Positions 44,329 through 52,427 of a stretch of 64,000 nt of DNA are shown here, one piece after another. The DNA is from Streptomyces sp. Root431 (GTDB lineage: Bacteria > Actinomycetota > Actinomycetes > Streptomycetales > Streptomycetaceae). The notes beneath the pieces were generated by a model. That model searched no databases, had not been told where the DNA came from, and was given only the letters and a program-made list of their open reading frames with translations. Location of the stretch: NCBI RefSeq assembly GCF_001426585.1, contig NZ_LMEI01000007.1, forward strand, positions 757,830 through 821,829, written 5' to 3'. The position numbers and the translations under genes are program-made. Position 1 is the stretch's first letter. The number at the start of each line of letters is the position of its first letter.

Positions 44329-46134
44329 GTGGACCGCACCAGACCCCTCACCCTGCTGTTGGCGAGCGTCCTCGCCGCCGGCGGGCTCATGGCCCTCACC
44401 CCCGTGGCGGCCCAGGCCGCCGACGCCGAACTCGCCCGCAACGGCGGCTTCGAGGCCGGCCTCGACGGCTGGTCCTGCACGGCGGGCAGCGGAGCCGTCG
44501 TCCCGTCACCCGTGCACGGCGGGACGAAGGCGCTCCAGGCCACCCCGGCCGGCAGCGACAACGCCAAGTGCTCCCAGACCGTCACCGTCAAGCCCAACTC
44601 CTCGTACGAGCTGAGCGGCTGGGTCCGCGGGAGCTACGTCTACCTCGGCGCCTCCGGCACCGGCACCACCGACGTCTCCACCTGGACGGGCTCGGCCCCC
44701 GACTGGCAGCGGCTCTCGACCAGGTTCACCACCGGCGCCTCGACCACCTCGGTGACGATCTACACCCACGGCTGGTACGGCACCCCCGCCTACCAGGCCG
44801 ACGACCTCTCCCTCTTCGGCCCCGGCGGCGACCCGGTCCAGCTCCCGGCCGCCCCCACCGGACTCGCCGCGGGCTCCCCGACCTCCACCACCGTGCCGCT
44901 GACCTGGAGCGCGGTCTCCGGCGCCACCTCGTACCACGTCTACCAGGGCACGACGAAGGTCCAGACGGTCACCGGCACCTCGACCACCGTCACCGGGCTC
45001 ACGGCCTCCACCCCGTACACCTTCCAGGTCGCCGCGGTGAACAGCGCCGGCGAGTCCCCGAAGTCGGCCGCGGTGACCGCGACGACGACCAGCGGCGGCG
45101 GAGGCGGCACCCCCGGCCTGCCCGCCCACGCCCTCGTCGGCTACCTCCACGCCAGCTTCGCCAACGGCTCCGGCTACACCCGCATGGCCGACGTCCCCGA
45201 CTCCTGGGACGTCATCAACCTCGCCTTCGGCGAACCCACCTCGGTGACCTCCGGCGACATCCGCTTCAGCCTCTGCCCCGCCACCGAATGCCCGAACGTC
45301 GAGTCCGTCGCCGACTTCAAGGCGGCGATCAAGGCCAAGCAGGCCGCGGGCAAGAAGGTCCTCATCTCCATCGGCGGCCAGAACGGCCAGGTCCAGCTCG
45401 CCACCACCGCCGCCCGCGACACCTTCGTCTCCTCCGTCTCGAAGATCATCGACGAGTACGGCCTCGACGGCCTCGACATCGACTTCGAGGGCCACTCCCT
45501 CTCACTCCAGACCGGCGACACCGACTTCCGGAGCCCGACGAGCCCCGTCATCGTCAACCTGATCCAGGCGGTCAAGACCCTCAAGGCCAAGTACGGCTCC
45601 GGCTTCGTCCTGACGATGGCCCCCGAGACCTTCTTCGTCCAGCTCGGCTACCAGTACTACGGCTCCGGCCCATGGGGCGGCCAGGACCCCCGCGCCGGCG
45701 CCTACCTCCCGGTCATCCACGCCCTGCGCGACGACCTCACCCTGCTCCACGTCCAGGACTACAACTCCGGCTCCATCATGGGCCTGGACAACCAGTACCA
45801 CTCGATGGGCGGCGCCGACTTCCACATCGCCATGACCGACATGCTCCTCACCGGCTTCCCCGTCGCCGGCAACAGCGACCGCTTCTTCCCGGCACTCCGC
45901 CCCGAACAGGTAGCCATCGGCCTCCCCGCCTCCACCCAGGCCGGCAACGGCCACACGGCCCCCGCCGAGGTGAACAAGGCCCTCAACTGCCTCACCAGGA
46001 AGACCGACTGCGGCACCTACCAGACCCACGGCACCTGGCCCGCCCTGCGCGGCCTGATGACCTGGTCGATCAACTGGGACCGCTACAACCAGTGGGCGTT
46101 CTCGAAGAACTTCGACGCGTACAACTGGAGCTGA
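44329..46134 (+). CDS. Secreted GH18 chitinase with CBM and FnIII domains
   Basis: This 601-residue enzyme hydrolyses chitin. Domains are: signal peptide to about residue 34 (PVAAQA cut region), a jelly-roll carbohydrate-binding module (about 38-165, ARNGGFEAGLDGWSC), a fibronectin III domain (about 175-260), a Gly linker, and the GH18 barrel from about 270. The catalytic DxxDxDxE is GLDGLDIDFEG near 380-390 and intact. GTG at 44329 has CCGGAGG upstream; the longer in-frame reading crosses the promoter and the previous gene. Regulation by DasR is indicated by the upstream sites. It converges with mcrC (20-base gap). Confidence 0.92.
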   Translation: MDRTRPLTLLLASVLAAGGLMALTPVAAQAADAELARNGGFEAGLDGWSCTAGSGAVVPSPVHGGTKALQATPAGSDNAKCSQTVTVKPNSSYELSGWVRGSYVYLGASGTGTTDVSTWTGSAPDWQRLSTRFTTGASTTSVTIYTHGWYGTPAYQADDLSLFGPGGDPVQLPAAPTGLAAGSPTSTTVPLTWSAVSGATSYHVYQGTTKVQTVTGTSTTVTGLTASTPYTFQVAAVNSAGESPKSAAVTATTTSGGGGGTPGLPAHALVGYLHASFANGSGYTRMADVPDSWDVINLAFGEPTSVTSGDIRFSLCPATECPNVESVADFKAAIKAKQAAGKKVLISIGGQNGQVQLATTAARDTFVSSVSKIIDEYGLDGLDIDFEGHSLSLQTGDTDFRSPTSPVIVNLIQAVKTLKAKYGSGFVLTMAPETFFVQLGYQYYGSGPWGGQDPRAGAYLPVIHALRDDLTLLHVQDYNSGSIMGLDNQYHSMGGADFHIAMTDMLLTGFPVAGNSDRFFPALRPEQVAIGLPASTQAGNGHTAPAEVNKALNCLTRKTDCGTYQTHGTWPALRGLMTWSINWDRYNQWAFSKNFDAYNWS

Positions 46135-46154
46135 GGCAGCCGGGCCGCCGAAGC

Positions 46155-47465
46155 TCAGCCCAGCAGCTCCGTGAACAGCCGGGCCGCGGTCCGCGAGGGC
46201 CCCGGCCCGGCCAGTTCACCCAGCACCGCCCGCAGATCCACCGGCACCGCCCGCACCCGCCCCGCCACCGGCCCGTCGAGCTCCCGCACCGCGACCCGGA
46301 CCCGCCCCGCCGCCCGGTCGCCGGGATGGAGCAGGACACAGACGGGCGGCTTTCCCCCGGGGCTCCTGCCGAGCGTCCGCGCGTACAGGAACGCCTGGTA
46401 GAGATCCGCGGGGGAGAGCTTCTTCGTGTCGTACAGCTTGTACTTCACATCCACCGGCAGCCGGAAGACCTCCCCGTCCCGCCGCCCCGAGACCAGCAGA
46501 TCCGGCCGCACCTCACCGTGGCTCCGCCCCGCCCCCTCGTCGAGCAGCACCCGCCGCTGCCCGGCCTGCGCGCTCACGAGCAGCCCGGAACCGGCCGCGC
46601 CCCACTCGACCAGCCGGGTCACGAAGGACTCGAAGAGGCTGTTCATGTCGACGAGGAAGGCCCGCGCCGCGAGGGGCCCCGCGGTGAACAGGCCGTCGAG
46701 ACCGCCCCCGCACAGCAGCAGCCGGGCCCAGCGGTGCGCGGGCCGGTAGTGCTCGTTGTGCCGGTGGTACTCCAGGCCGGACACCAGCGTCCGGACGTCC
46801 CCCGGCGGGGTCGGGGCGTGCGCCGCGAACTCGGCCGCGGCCCGTCGCGCACCGGCCCGTACGCCGGGATCGCGGGCCGTACGGGCCGCGAGCGCGAGAG
46901 CGGCGGCGCACAGCCGGTTGTCGGCGATGTCGGCCTCGTGCTCGTCGAAGCGGCAGGCCAGCCGGTCGAGCCGGCCGTGGTGCCGCAGCAGCTGCCGGTC
47001 CGGCAGCAGTCGGCCTCGTACGACCCGCAGGTCGTCCTCGACGCTCAGATAGTCGCGGCGCACCCCGTGCCGCAGCAGCCGCTCGCCGTGCTCGACGACC
47101 ATCCGGCAGACCAGGTCGCGGAGGTTCGGCGGCCCGTCCCGGAACTCCTGTGCCGTCGGCAGCGGGTCGCGTGCCGCGCCCCAGGCCAGATCGAGCATCC
47201 GCAGCACGTCGAGCTCGGTGCCGAGGTACTTCGGCCGGACCCGGATCTCGCAGCCGTCGAGGCGCAGCGACCCCACGTACTGGGTGGCCGTCACCTCAAG
47301 CTTCCCGTCGGCGAGTTCGCGCACCCTCAGCCGCGACGAGAGGCCGCCGTCGCCGAGGAGCCGACGGTCGGCTTCCGTCAGGCGGACCCCGGCGAAGACA
47401 CCGGTCTCGTACTCGCGCAGCTCGTGGACCGGACCGCTCGGCACGGGCGACGGGCCGCTACGCAC
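46155..47465 (-). CDS. mcrC: McrC-type nuclease subunit of a type IV restriction system
   Basis: This 436-residue protein has McrC features: an N-terminal beta domain (LREYETGVFAGVRLTEADRR), the EDDLRVVRGRLLPDRQLLRH segment typical of McrC, LVDMNSLFESFVTRLV, and a C-terminal PD-(D/E)xK nuclease core with RPDLLVSGRR and VDVKYKLYD. GTG at 47465 overlaps the end of mcrB by eight bases. McrBC systems cleave methylated or otherwise modified foreign DNA, with McrB as the nucleotide-driven translocase. No methyltransferase gene is adjacent, as expected for type IV. Confidence 0.88.
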   Translation of the reverse strand: MRSGPSPVPSGPVHELREYETGVFAGVRLTEADRRLLGDGGLSSRLRVRELADGKLEVTATQYVGSLRLDGCEIRVRPKYLGTELDVLRMLDLAWGAARDPLPTAQEFRDGPPNLRDLVCRMVVEHGERLLRHGVRRDYLSVEDDLRVVRGRLLPDRQLLRHHGRLDRLACRFDEHEADIADNRLCAAALALAARTARDPGVRAGARRAAAEFAAHAPTPPGDVRTLVSGLEYHRHNEHYRPAHRWARLLLCGGGLDGLFTAGPLAARAFLVDMNSLFESFVTRLVEWGAAGSGLLVSAQAGQRRVLLDEGAGRSHGEVRPDLLVSGRRDGEVFRLPVDVKYKLYDTKKLSPADLYQAFLYARTLGRSPGGKPPVCVLLHPGDRAAGRVRVAVRELDGPVAGRVRAVPVDLRAVLGELAGPGPSRTAARLFTELLG

Positions 47466-49935
47466 CGGCGCCGACCTCCAGCTCCTCGTAGAGCAGGGTG
47501 ACGAGACGTTCGTCGGCGACGTCCCTCAGCGTGTGCGTCACGGGGTCGACGAGGTCGTCGCCCAGGAAGCCCGCGAGCAGGGTGTAGTCGTCGTACGCGT
47601 ACTCCTGGAGCAGCGGCAGGATCTCGCCCCGGATCACGGCCGCGAACTCCGCGGGGTCGGCGACCGGCACCCCCTCGGGCAGGAAGAAGGCGTGCCCGAT
47701 CTGCTTCTCGCGGTCGAGGGTGCTCCGGATGCGCCGGTTCAGCTCGTCGAGGAAGGCCGCGAGATGCAGCTCTCCGACCCTTCGGCCGAGCAACGGTCCG
47801 GAATCGGGGAGGAGTTCGAGGAAGGTGAAGCGGCGGCGGATCGCCGCGTCGAGCATCCGGATCGAGCGGTCCGCGGTGTTCATCGTGCCGAGGATCCGGA
47901 CGTTGGACGGCACTCTGAAGGGCGCGCCGGTCAGGGGCAGGGTGACGGGCAGGCCGCGCTTGTCCTTTTCGAGGACGGTCACCAACTCGCCCAGGATGCG
48001 CGGCAGATTGCCCCGGTTGAGCTCGTCGACGACGACCAGGTGCAGGCGCCCGGGGTTCGCCGCGGCGGCCTCGCAGACCCTCTTGAAGACGCCCGGGGTC
48101 GGCTCCAGGGTGAATCCGGCGGCGCCCTTGACCGGGCGCAGCCCCTCGACGAAGTCCTCGTACCCGTAGCTCGGGTGGAAGGTGACCATGGTCAGCCGCC
48201 CGGACGCGGTGAGGGCGTCGAGGGTCGTGCGGAAGGCGGACGTGCCCGGTTCGGCGAGCGGATCCACCCCGGGCAGGTCGTCGGAGAGCTCGCCGAGCCG
48301 GCGCACGGCGTACCGCAGGGCGTGGTACGTCTTGCCGGTTCCGGGCGGCCCGAACAGGACGGCCTGCCCGCGCCGTTCGAGGGCGTCGTCGATCCGCTGG
48401 AGGTCGTCCTCCAGGGGCGGGATCTCCACCGGTTCGCTGCCGTTCTCCGCCTCGGCGGGCTCCGGGACGTCCCCGGTGACGCCCGGAACGGTCGGCCGAG
48501 GAGCGGTGGCCTGCTTCTGGATCCGGCGCCAGAGCGCCGACGGCACCTCCGAGACCGTCCGCCCGGCCCACTCGGGGACCGGCGCGTCGAGGGTCCCCGC
48601 GTACGAGTCGTCCCACTCCACACCGACCGTGTGCCGGTGGTCCGGCAGCTCCGCCCGCCAGCTGTAGCCGTCCCCGACGACCCGGCCGACCGCATGCACC
48701 CTGCTGAAGCCGGTGGCGGCCACGACGCGGTCGCCGACGCGCAGTTCCAGCAGCTGCCACAGGTCGGCCGCCCGCCCGGCGGCCCGCTCCGCCGGAACTC
48801 CCTTGTCGGCAAGGGCCTCGGCGTAGGCGGCCTTGAACTCGTCCAGGTCGGCGTACCCGTGCAGGTCCCCGGCCTCCTCGGCCTCGACGCCGATGCGCCC
48901 CTCCGCGCGGAACCGGTCCCAGCGCGCCGGGTCCGGCAGCCCGATCCGTACGACCTTGGCCGCGGTCCTGCGGACCGGCGCCCACCAGTCGAGGAAGTAC
49001 CAGACGAGCTGCGGCGCCCAGCCCGCGAACCGCGGGTCCTTGTCCAGGAGGGCTTTCAGGACCTCTTTGCGGGCGAACGGCTGAAGCACCGCCGAGGCGC
49101 CGGGGAACGCCAGGCGGTCCAGATAGTGCTGCGTGAAGCTGTCCGCGTAGATCGGCAGGATCGCCTCGGGGGCGTACACGCGCAGCGTCTTCGCGACGAC
49201 GGTGATGCCGGAGCGGACGGCCGGCAGGTCGTCGATGTCCCGGACCCGGCCCTCGCGTGCGGCGGTGACCGCCTCCACGATCCCGGAGCGGACCGCCGTC
49301 CACGCCTCGTCGAGGCTGCCGTGGCCCTTGTCGTACCACCAGCCGTGGTCGCGGCGGCTGTAGTAGACCAGGTGCTTCATCGCCGAGCCGCCGGTGATGC
49401 TGCCGAGCGCCTTGCTGCCGTACTCGAGGGCGTGGCTGTAGACCTGCCCTTGGGCGTCCGGCTGCCCGAGGGCGTAGCGCTCGACCGGCAGGGTGGGCCA
49501 CTCCTCCCAGGGGAAGGCCGCCCGGATGGCCGCGGCCTCCCGGTCGGCCGCCTCGACCGCCGCCCGGTGACGGTCGCGGTCGAAGACCTTCAGGGCGTCG
49601 TCGACCGGCCAGTACTCCAGGGTCTCGGCATGCGTCTCGGTCACGGGGCGCAGCGCGCAGGAACAGACTCCGGTGACCGGCCGGCCCTTGGCGTTGAGCA
49701 GCCCCGCCTTCGACGCGAAGGCCGCGGAATCCTCCGCGTCGAGCACGCGGCGCCAGAGCAGCCCGTCCGGATCGGGGTACCGGGGCAGCGCCCCGGGATC
49801 GGTGAGGTGACCGCAGCCCGGATCGTGGTGGAGCTTGCTCCCGTAGCCGGGCAGGATGACCTCGCCGCCCGACGGGATCAGCTCGTGGGCCCGTCCTCCG
49901 ACCGTGACGGCGTACCGCCGCTCCCCGTCCCCCAT
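47458..49935 (-). CDS. mcrB: McrB-type AAA+ NTPase with a large N-terminal region
   Basis: This 825-residue protein carries a C-terminal McrB AAA+ module: Walker A GPPGTGKT (about 529-536), MVTFHPSYGYEDFVEGLRP, Walker B LHLVVVDELNRGN (about 637) and the McrB-specific NTADRS (about 683-688). The N-terminal about 500 residues are not the short E. coli DNA-binding domain. They hold a possible zinc site (HHDPGCGH, CSC, about 45-90) and a helper-like segment LRVYAPEAILPIYADSFTQH. A beta-rich piece follows near 430-480 (VGDRVVAATGFSRVHAVGRV). AGGAGG precedes the ATG at 49935. It overlaps the PAP2 gene by 58 bases. Confidence 0.88.
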   Translation of the reverse strand: MGDGERRYAVTVGGRAHELIPSGGEVILPGYGSKLHHDPGCGHLTDPGALPRYPDPDGLLWRRVLDAEDSAAFASKAGLLNAKGRPVTGVCSCALRPVTETHAETLEYWPVDDALKVFDRDRHRAAVEAADREAAAIRAAFPWEEWPTLPVERYALGQPDAQGQVYSHALEYGSKALGSITGGSAMKHLVYYSRRDHGWWYDKGHGSLDEAWTAVRSGIVEAVTAAREGRVRDIDDLPAVRSGITVVAKTLRVYAPEAILPIYADSFTQHYLDRLAFPGASAVLQPFARKEVLKALLDKDPRFAGWAPQLVWYFLDWWAPVRRTAAKVVRIGLPDPARWDRFRAEGRIGVEAEEAGDLHGYADLDEFKAAYAEALADKGVPAERAAGRAADLWQLLELRVGDRVVAATGFSRVHAVGRVVGDGYSWRAELPDHRHTVGVEWDDSYAGTLDAPVPEWAGRTVSEVPSALWRRIQKQATAPRPTVPGVTGDVPEPAEAENGSEPVEIPPLEDDLQRIDDALERRGQAVLFGPPGTGKTYHALRYAVRRLGELSDDLPGVDPLAEPGTSAFRTTLDALTASGRLTMVTFHPSYGYEDFVEGLRPVKGAAGFTLEPTPGVFKRVCEAAAANPGRLHLVVVDELNRGNLPRILGELVTVLEKDKRGLPVTLPLTGAPFRVPSNVRILGTMNTADRSIRMLDAAIRRRFTFLELLPDSGPLLGRRVGELHLAAFLDELNRRIRSTLDREKQIGHAFFLPEGVPVADPAEFAAVIRGEILPLLQEYAYDDYTLLAGFLGDDLVDPVTHTLRDVADERLVTLLYEELEVGAGA

Positions 49936-50696
49936 GTCCCCTCCTCCTGCCGGGCGCCCGGCGCGGCACGACGGTACCGCGCGGCGTACACCGGCCATCG
50001 GAGAAGAGGGAGACAGAGGGCGATGCTGGCCAGCACGTCCAAGGGCCAGTGGTAGCCGCGCAGGATCAGGCCGGTTCCCGTCACCGCCGTGAGTACGGCG
50101 GCGACGGGGATCAGGCGGTTCGAGACGAGGAAGGCCGCGCCGAAGTAGGCGACCATGGCGGTGGCCGTGTGGCCGGAGGGGTAGTAGCCCTGGGCCCAGG
50201 GTTCCAGGGGGCCGGGGCGGGCCGTCCACTCCTTCAGGGGGATCACCAGGAGCGGTACGAGGGCCATCGAGAGCCCCGCGTAGAGGGCGGCCGTTCGCCG
50301 GCCTTGCCGGATCGCGTACGCCATCGCGCAGCCGAGGACCGGAAGGGCGACCGTCATGTTGCCGAGGTCGGAGGCGAGTTCGCTCAGGGAGCGGGGGACC
50401 GCGTCCACGAGGGAGCGGGACACCCGCTCGTCGAGCCTGGCCAAGGGGCCGTGGACGAGCACCTGCCAGGTCACGACGGCGAGGGCGACGAGCGCCGAGA
50501 AGAGAGCCGGCCGCCCTGGAACAGGGGGGGTGGTTCCAGGGCGGCCGAGGGGATCGGGCTGCCGCGCGCCCCGGGGGGTGTGGGGCGGGCGGCCATCCGA
50601 TCGGTGAGGAGTCCCGGAGCACGAAGCTCCAGCGGTGTGCGCCAAGGCACGGTGTGGGCGGGGCTGGGGATGCTCCGCCCGGGGTGTTTCTCTCAT
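49878..50696 (-). CDS. PAP2 superfamily membrane phosphatase
   Basis: This 272-residue protein has five to six membrane helices and the three-part phosphatase signature: KEWTARPG (K-x5-RP form), YPSGHTATAM (PSGH) and LRGYHWPLDVL (R-x-H-x3-D form). Such enzymes dephosphorylate phosphatidic acid or undecaprenyl pyrophosphate. ATG at 50696 (MRETPRAEH) is a guess, as the first 70 residues are polar and nonconserved; a start nearer LFSALVALAV is possible. Its C-terminal 19 codons overlap the mcrB start in another frame. Confidence 0.85.
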   Translation of the reverse strand: MRETPRAEHPQPRPHRALAHTAGASCSGTPHRSDGRPPHTPRGARQPDPLGRPGTTPPVPGRPALFSALVALAVVTWQVLVHGPLARLDERVSRSLVDAVPRSLSELASDLGNMTVALPVLGCAMAYAIRQGRRTAALYAGLSMALVPLLVIPLKEWTARPGPLEPWAQGYYPSGHTATAMVAYFGAAFLVSNRLIPVAAVLTAVTGTGLILRGYHWPLDVLASIALCLPLLRWPVYAARYRRAAPGARQEEGTWGTGSGGTPSRSEDGPTS

Positions 50697-50722
50697 CTGC
50701 AGAAACCGTACGTCAGAGAAGA

Positions 50723-50762
50723 GGGGGCCGACAGCGGGAAAGGCATCCCGCCATCGGCCCCC
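50723..50762 (-). terminator. Terminator after gabT
   Basis: GGGGGCCGA (50723-50731) pairs with TCGGCCCCC (50754-50762), and GCGGGA (50734-50739) with TCCCGC (50746-50751), with a symmetric CA/CA internal loop. On the - strand it is followed by TCTTCTCT, so it terminates leftward transcription from gabT. Confidence 0.8.
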
Positions 50763-50814
50763 CACAGAGTCTTCACACCGTGTGTGAGAACCGGGCCCGC
50801 CGGGCCCGCTCCGC

Positions 50815-52149
50815 TCAGATCTGGGCGAACGCGTTCTCGATGACGTCGAGGCCCTCGTTCAGGAGGTCCTCGCCGATGACCAGCGGCGGCAGGAAGCGCA
50901 GCACGTTGCCGTAGGTGCCACAGGTCAGGACCAGCACGCCCTCGGCGTGGCAGGCCTTCGCGAGCGCCGCGGCGGCCTCCGCGTAAGGCTCCTTCGTCAC
51001 CGGGTCCTTGACCAGCTCGATGGCGATCATGGCGCCGCGGCCGCGGATGTCGCCGATCGCGGGGAACTTCTCCTGCATGGCGGTGAGGCGGGCCTTCATG
51101 ACCTCCTCGATGCGCTTCGCCTTGCCGTTGAGGTCGAGCTCCTTCATCGTCTCGATGGAGCCGAGCGCACCGGCGCAGGCGACCGGGTTGCCGCCGTAGG
51201 TGCCGCCGAGGCCGCCGCCGTGGACGGAGTCCATGATCTCGGCGCGGCCGGTGACGGCGGCGAGCGGCAGGCCGCCCGCGATGCCCTTGGCGGTGGTGAT
51301 GAGGTCCGGGACGATGCCCTCGTCCTCACACGCGAACCACTGGCCCGTGCGGCAGAAGCCGGACTGGATCTCGTCGGCGACGAACACGATGCCGTTGTCG
51401 TTGGCGAACTTCACGATCGCCGGCAGGAAGCCCTTGGCCGGCTCGATGAAGCCGCCCTCGCCGAGGACCGGCTCGATGATGATCGCGGCGACGTTGTCGG
51501 CGCCGATCTGCTTGCTGATCTGGTCGATCGCCTGGGCGGCGGCCTCGGGGCCGCAGTTCTCGGCACCGGTCAGCCAGCGGTAGCCGTAGGCCACCGGCAC
51601 GCGGTAGACCTCGGGGGCGAACGGACCGAAGCCCTGCTTGTACGGCATGTTCTTCGACGTCAGCGCCATCGTCAGGTTCGTACGGCCGTGGTAGCCGTGG
51701 TCGAAGACGACGACGGCCTGGCGCTTGGTGTACGAGCGGGCGATCTTCACCGCGTTCTCGACGGCCTCGGCGCCCGAGTTGAACAGCGCGGACTTCTTGG
51801 CGTGGTCGCCCGGGGTCAGCTCGGCGAGCGCCTCGCAGACCTCCACGTAACCCTCGTACGGCGTCACCATGAAGCAGGTGTGCGTGAAGTCCTGGAGCTG
51901 CGCGGAGGCGCGGCGGACGACGGCCTCGGCGGAGGCGCCGACGGAGGTCACGGCGATGCCGGAGCCGAAGTCGATCAGGTGGTTGCCGTCGACGTCCTCG
52001 ATGATGCCGCCACCGGCCCGCTTGGTGAAGACGGGGAGCGTCGAGCCGACGCCACCGGCGACCGTGTCGAGACGGCGGGCCTGAAGCTCCAGCGACTTCG
52101 GACCGGGGATGGCGGTGACGACGCGCCGCTCCTGCGGGACAGCGTTCAT
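50815..52149 (-). CDS. gabT: 4-aminobutyrate aminotransferase
   Basis: This 444-residue class III PLP aminotransferase moves the amino group of GABA to 2-oxoglutarate, giving succinic semialdehyde. Motifs are LFNSGAEAVENAVKIARSYT, FDHGYHGRTNLTMALT, FVADEIQSGFCRTG (Asp for PLP) and LITTAKGIAGGLPLAA (PLP Lys). ATG at 52149 (MNAVPQERR) has AGGAG 7-11 bases upstream. It supplies the GABA step absent from the polyamine loci. It is divergent from the 52428 gene with 278 bases between, where no clear promoter was identified. Confidence 0.92.
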   Translation of the reverse strand: MNAVPQERRVVTAIPGPKSLELQARRLDTVAGGVGSTLPVFTKRAGGGIIEDVDGNHLIDFGSGIAVTSVGASAEAVVRRASAQLQDFTHTCFMVTPYEGYVEVCEALAELTPGDHAKKSALFNSGAEAVENAVKIARSYTKRQAVVVFDHGYHGRTNLTMALTSKNMPYKQGFGPFAPEVYRVPVAYGYRWLTGAENCGPEAAAQAIDQISKQIGADNVAAIIIEPVLGEGGFIEPAKGFLPAIVKFANDNGIVFVADEIQSGFCRTGQWFACEDEGIVPDLITTAKGIAGGLPLAAVTGRAEIMDSVHGGGLGGTYGGNPVACAGALGSIETMKELDLNGKAKRIEEVMKARLTAMQEKFPAIGDIRGRGAMIAIELVKDPVTKEPYAEAAAALAKACHAEGVLVLTCGTYGNVLRFLPPLVIGEDLLNEGLDVIENAFAQI

Positions 52150-52427
52150 GCGGGGCTCCTGGGGGTGTTCTGGACGCACTTGCGGGTTTCCTCCGCAGGC
52201 TAGGCGCGGGGGAGGGGGTGCGGCATGCGCCGATCGGGAGTGGTGGCGGGTGTGCCGTTGTCCGGGATGGACATGGCGGCTCCGCTTCCACCCCCAAGGG
52301 TGACCGTTTCCGCCACTCGGCGGCGATCGGCCGTACGGGTGGGCGAAACCCCTCCGGGGCGCTCCCGGCCCACTAGATTGACGAGGGCACAGAGGCGGCG
52401 ACCTGGCTGGTCAGGGGGCAGGGGTTC

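Noticed and set aside
44568-47501. 977-residue frame spanning chitinase and mcrC
   Set aside because: His/Arg/Pro-rich text in the wrong frame of both GH18 and McrC genes.
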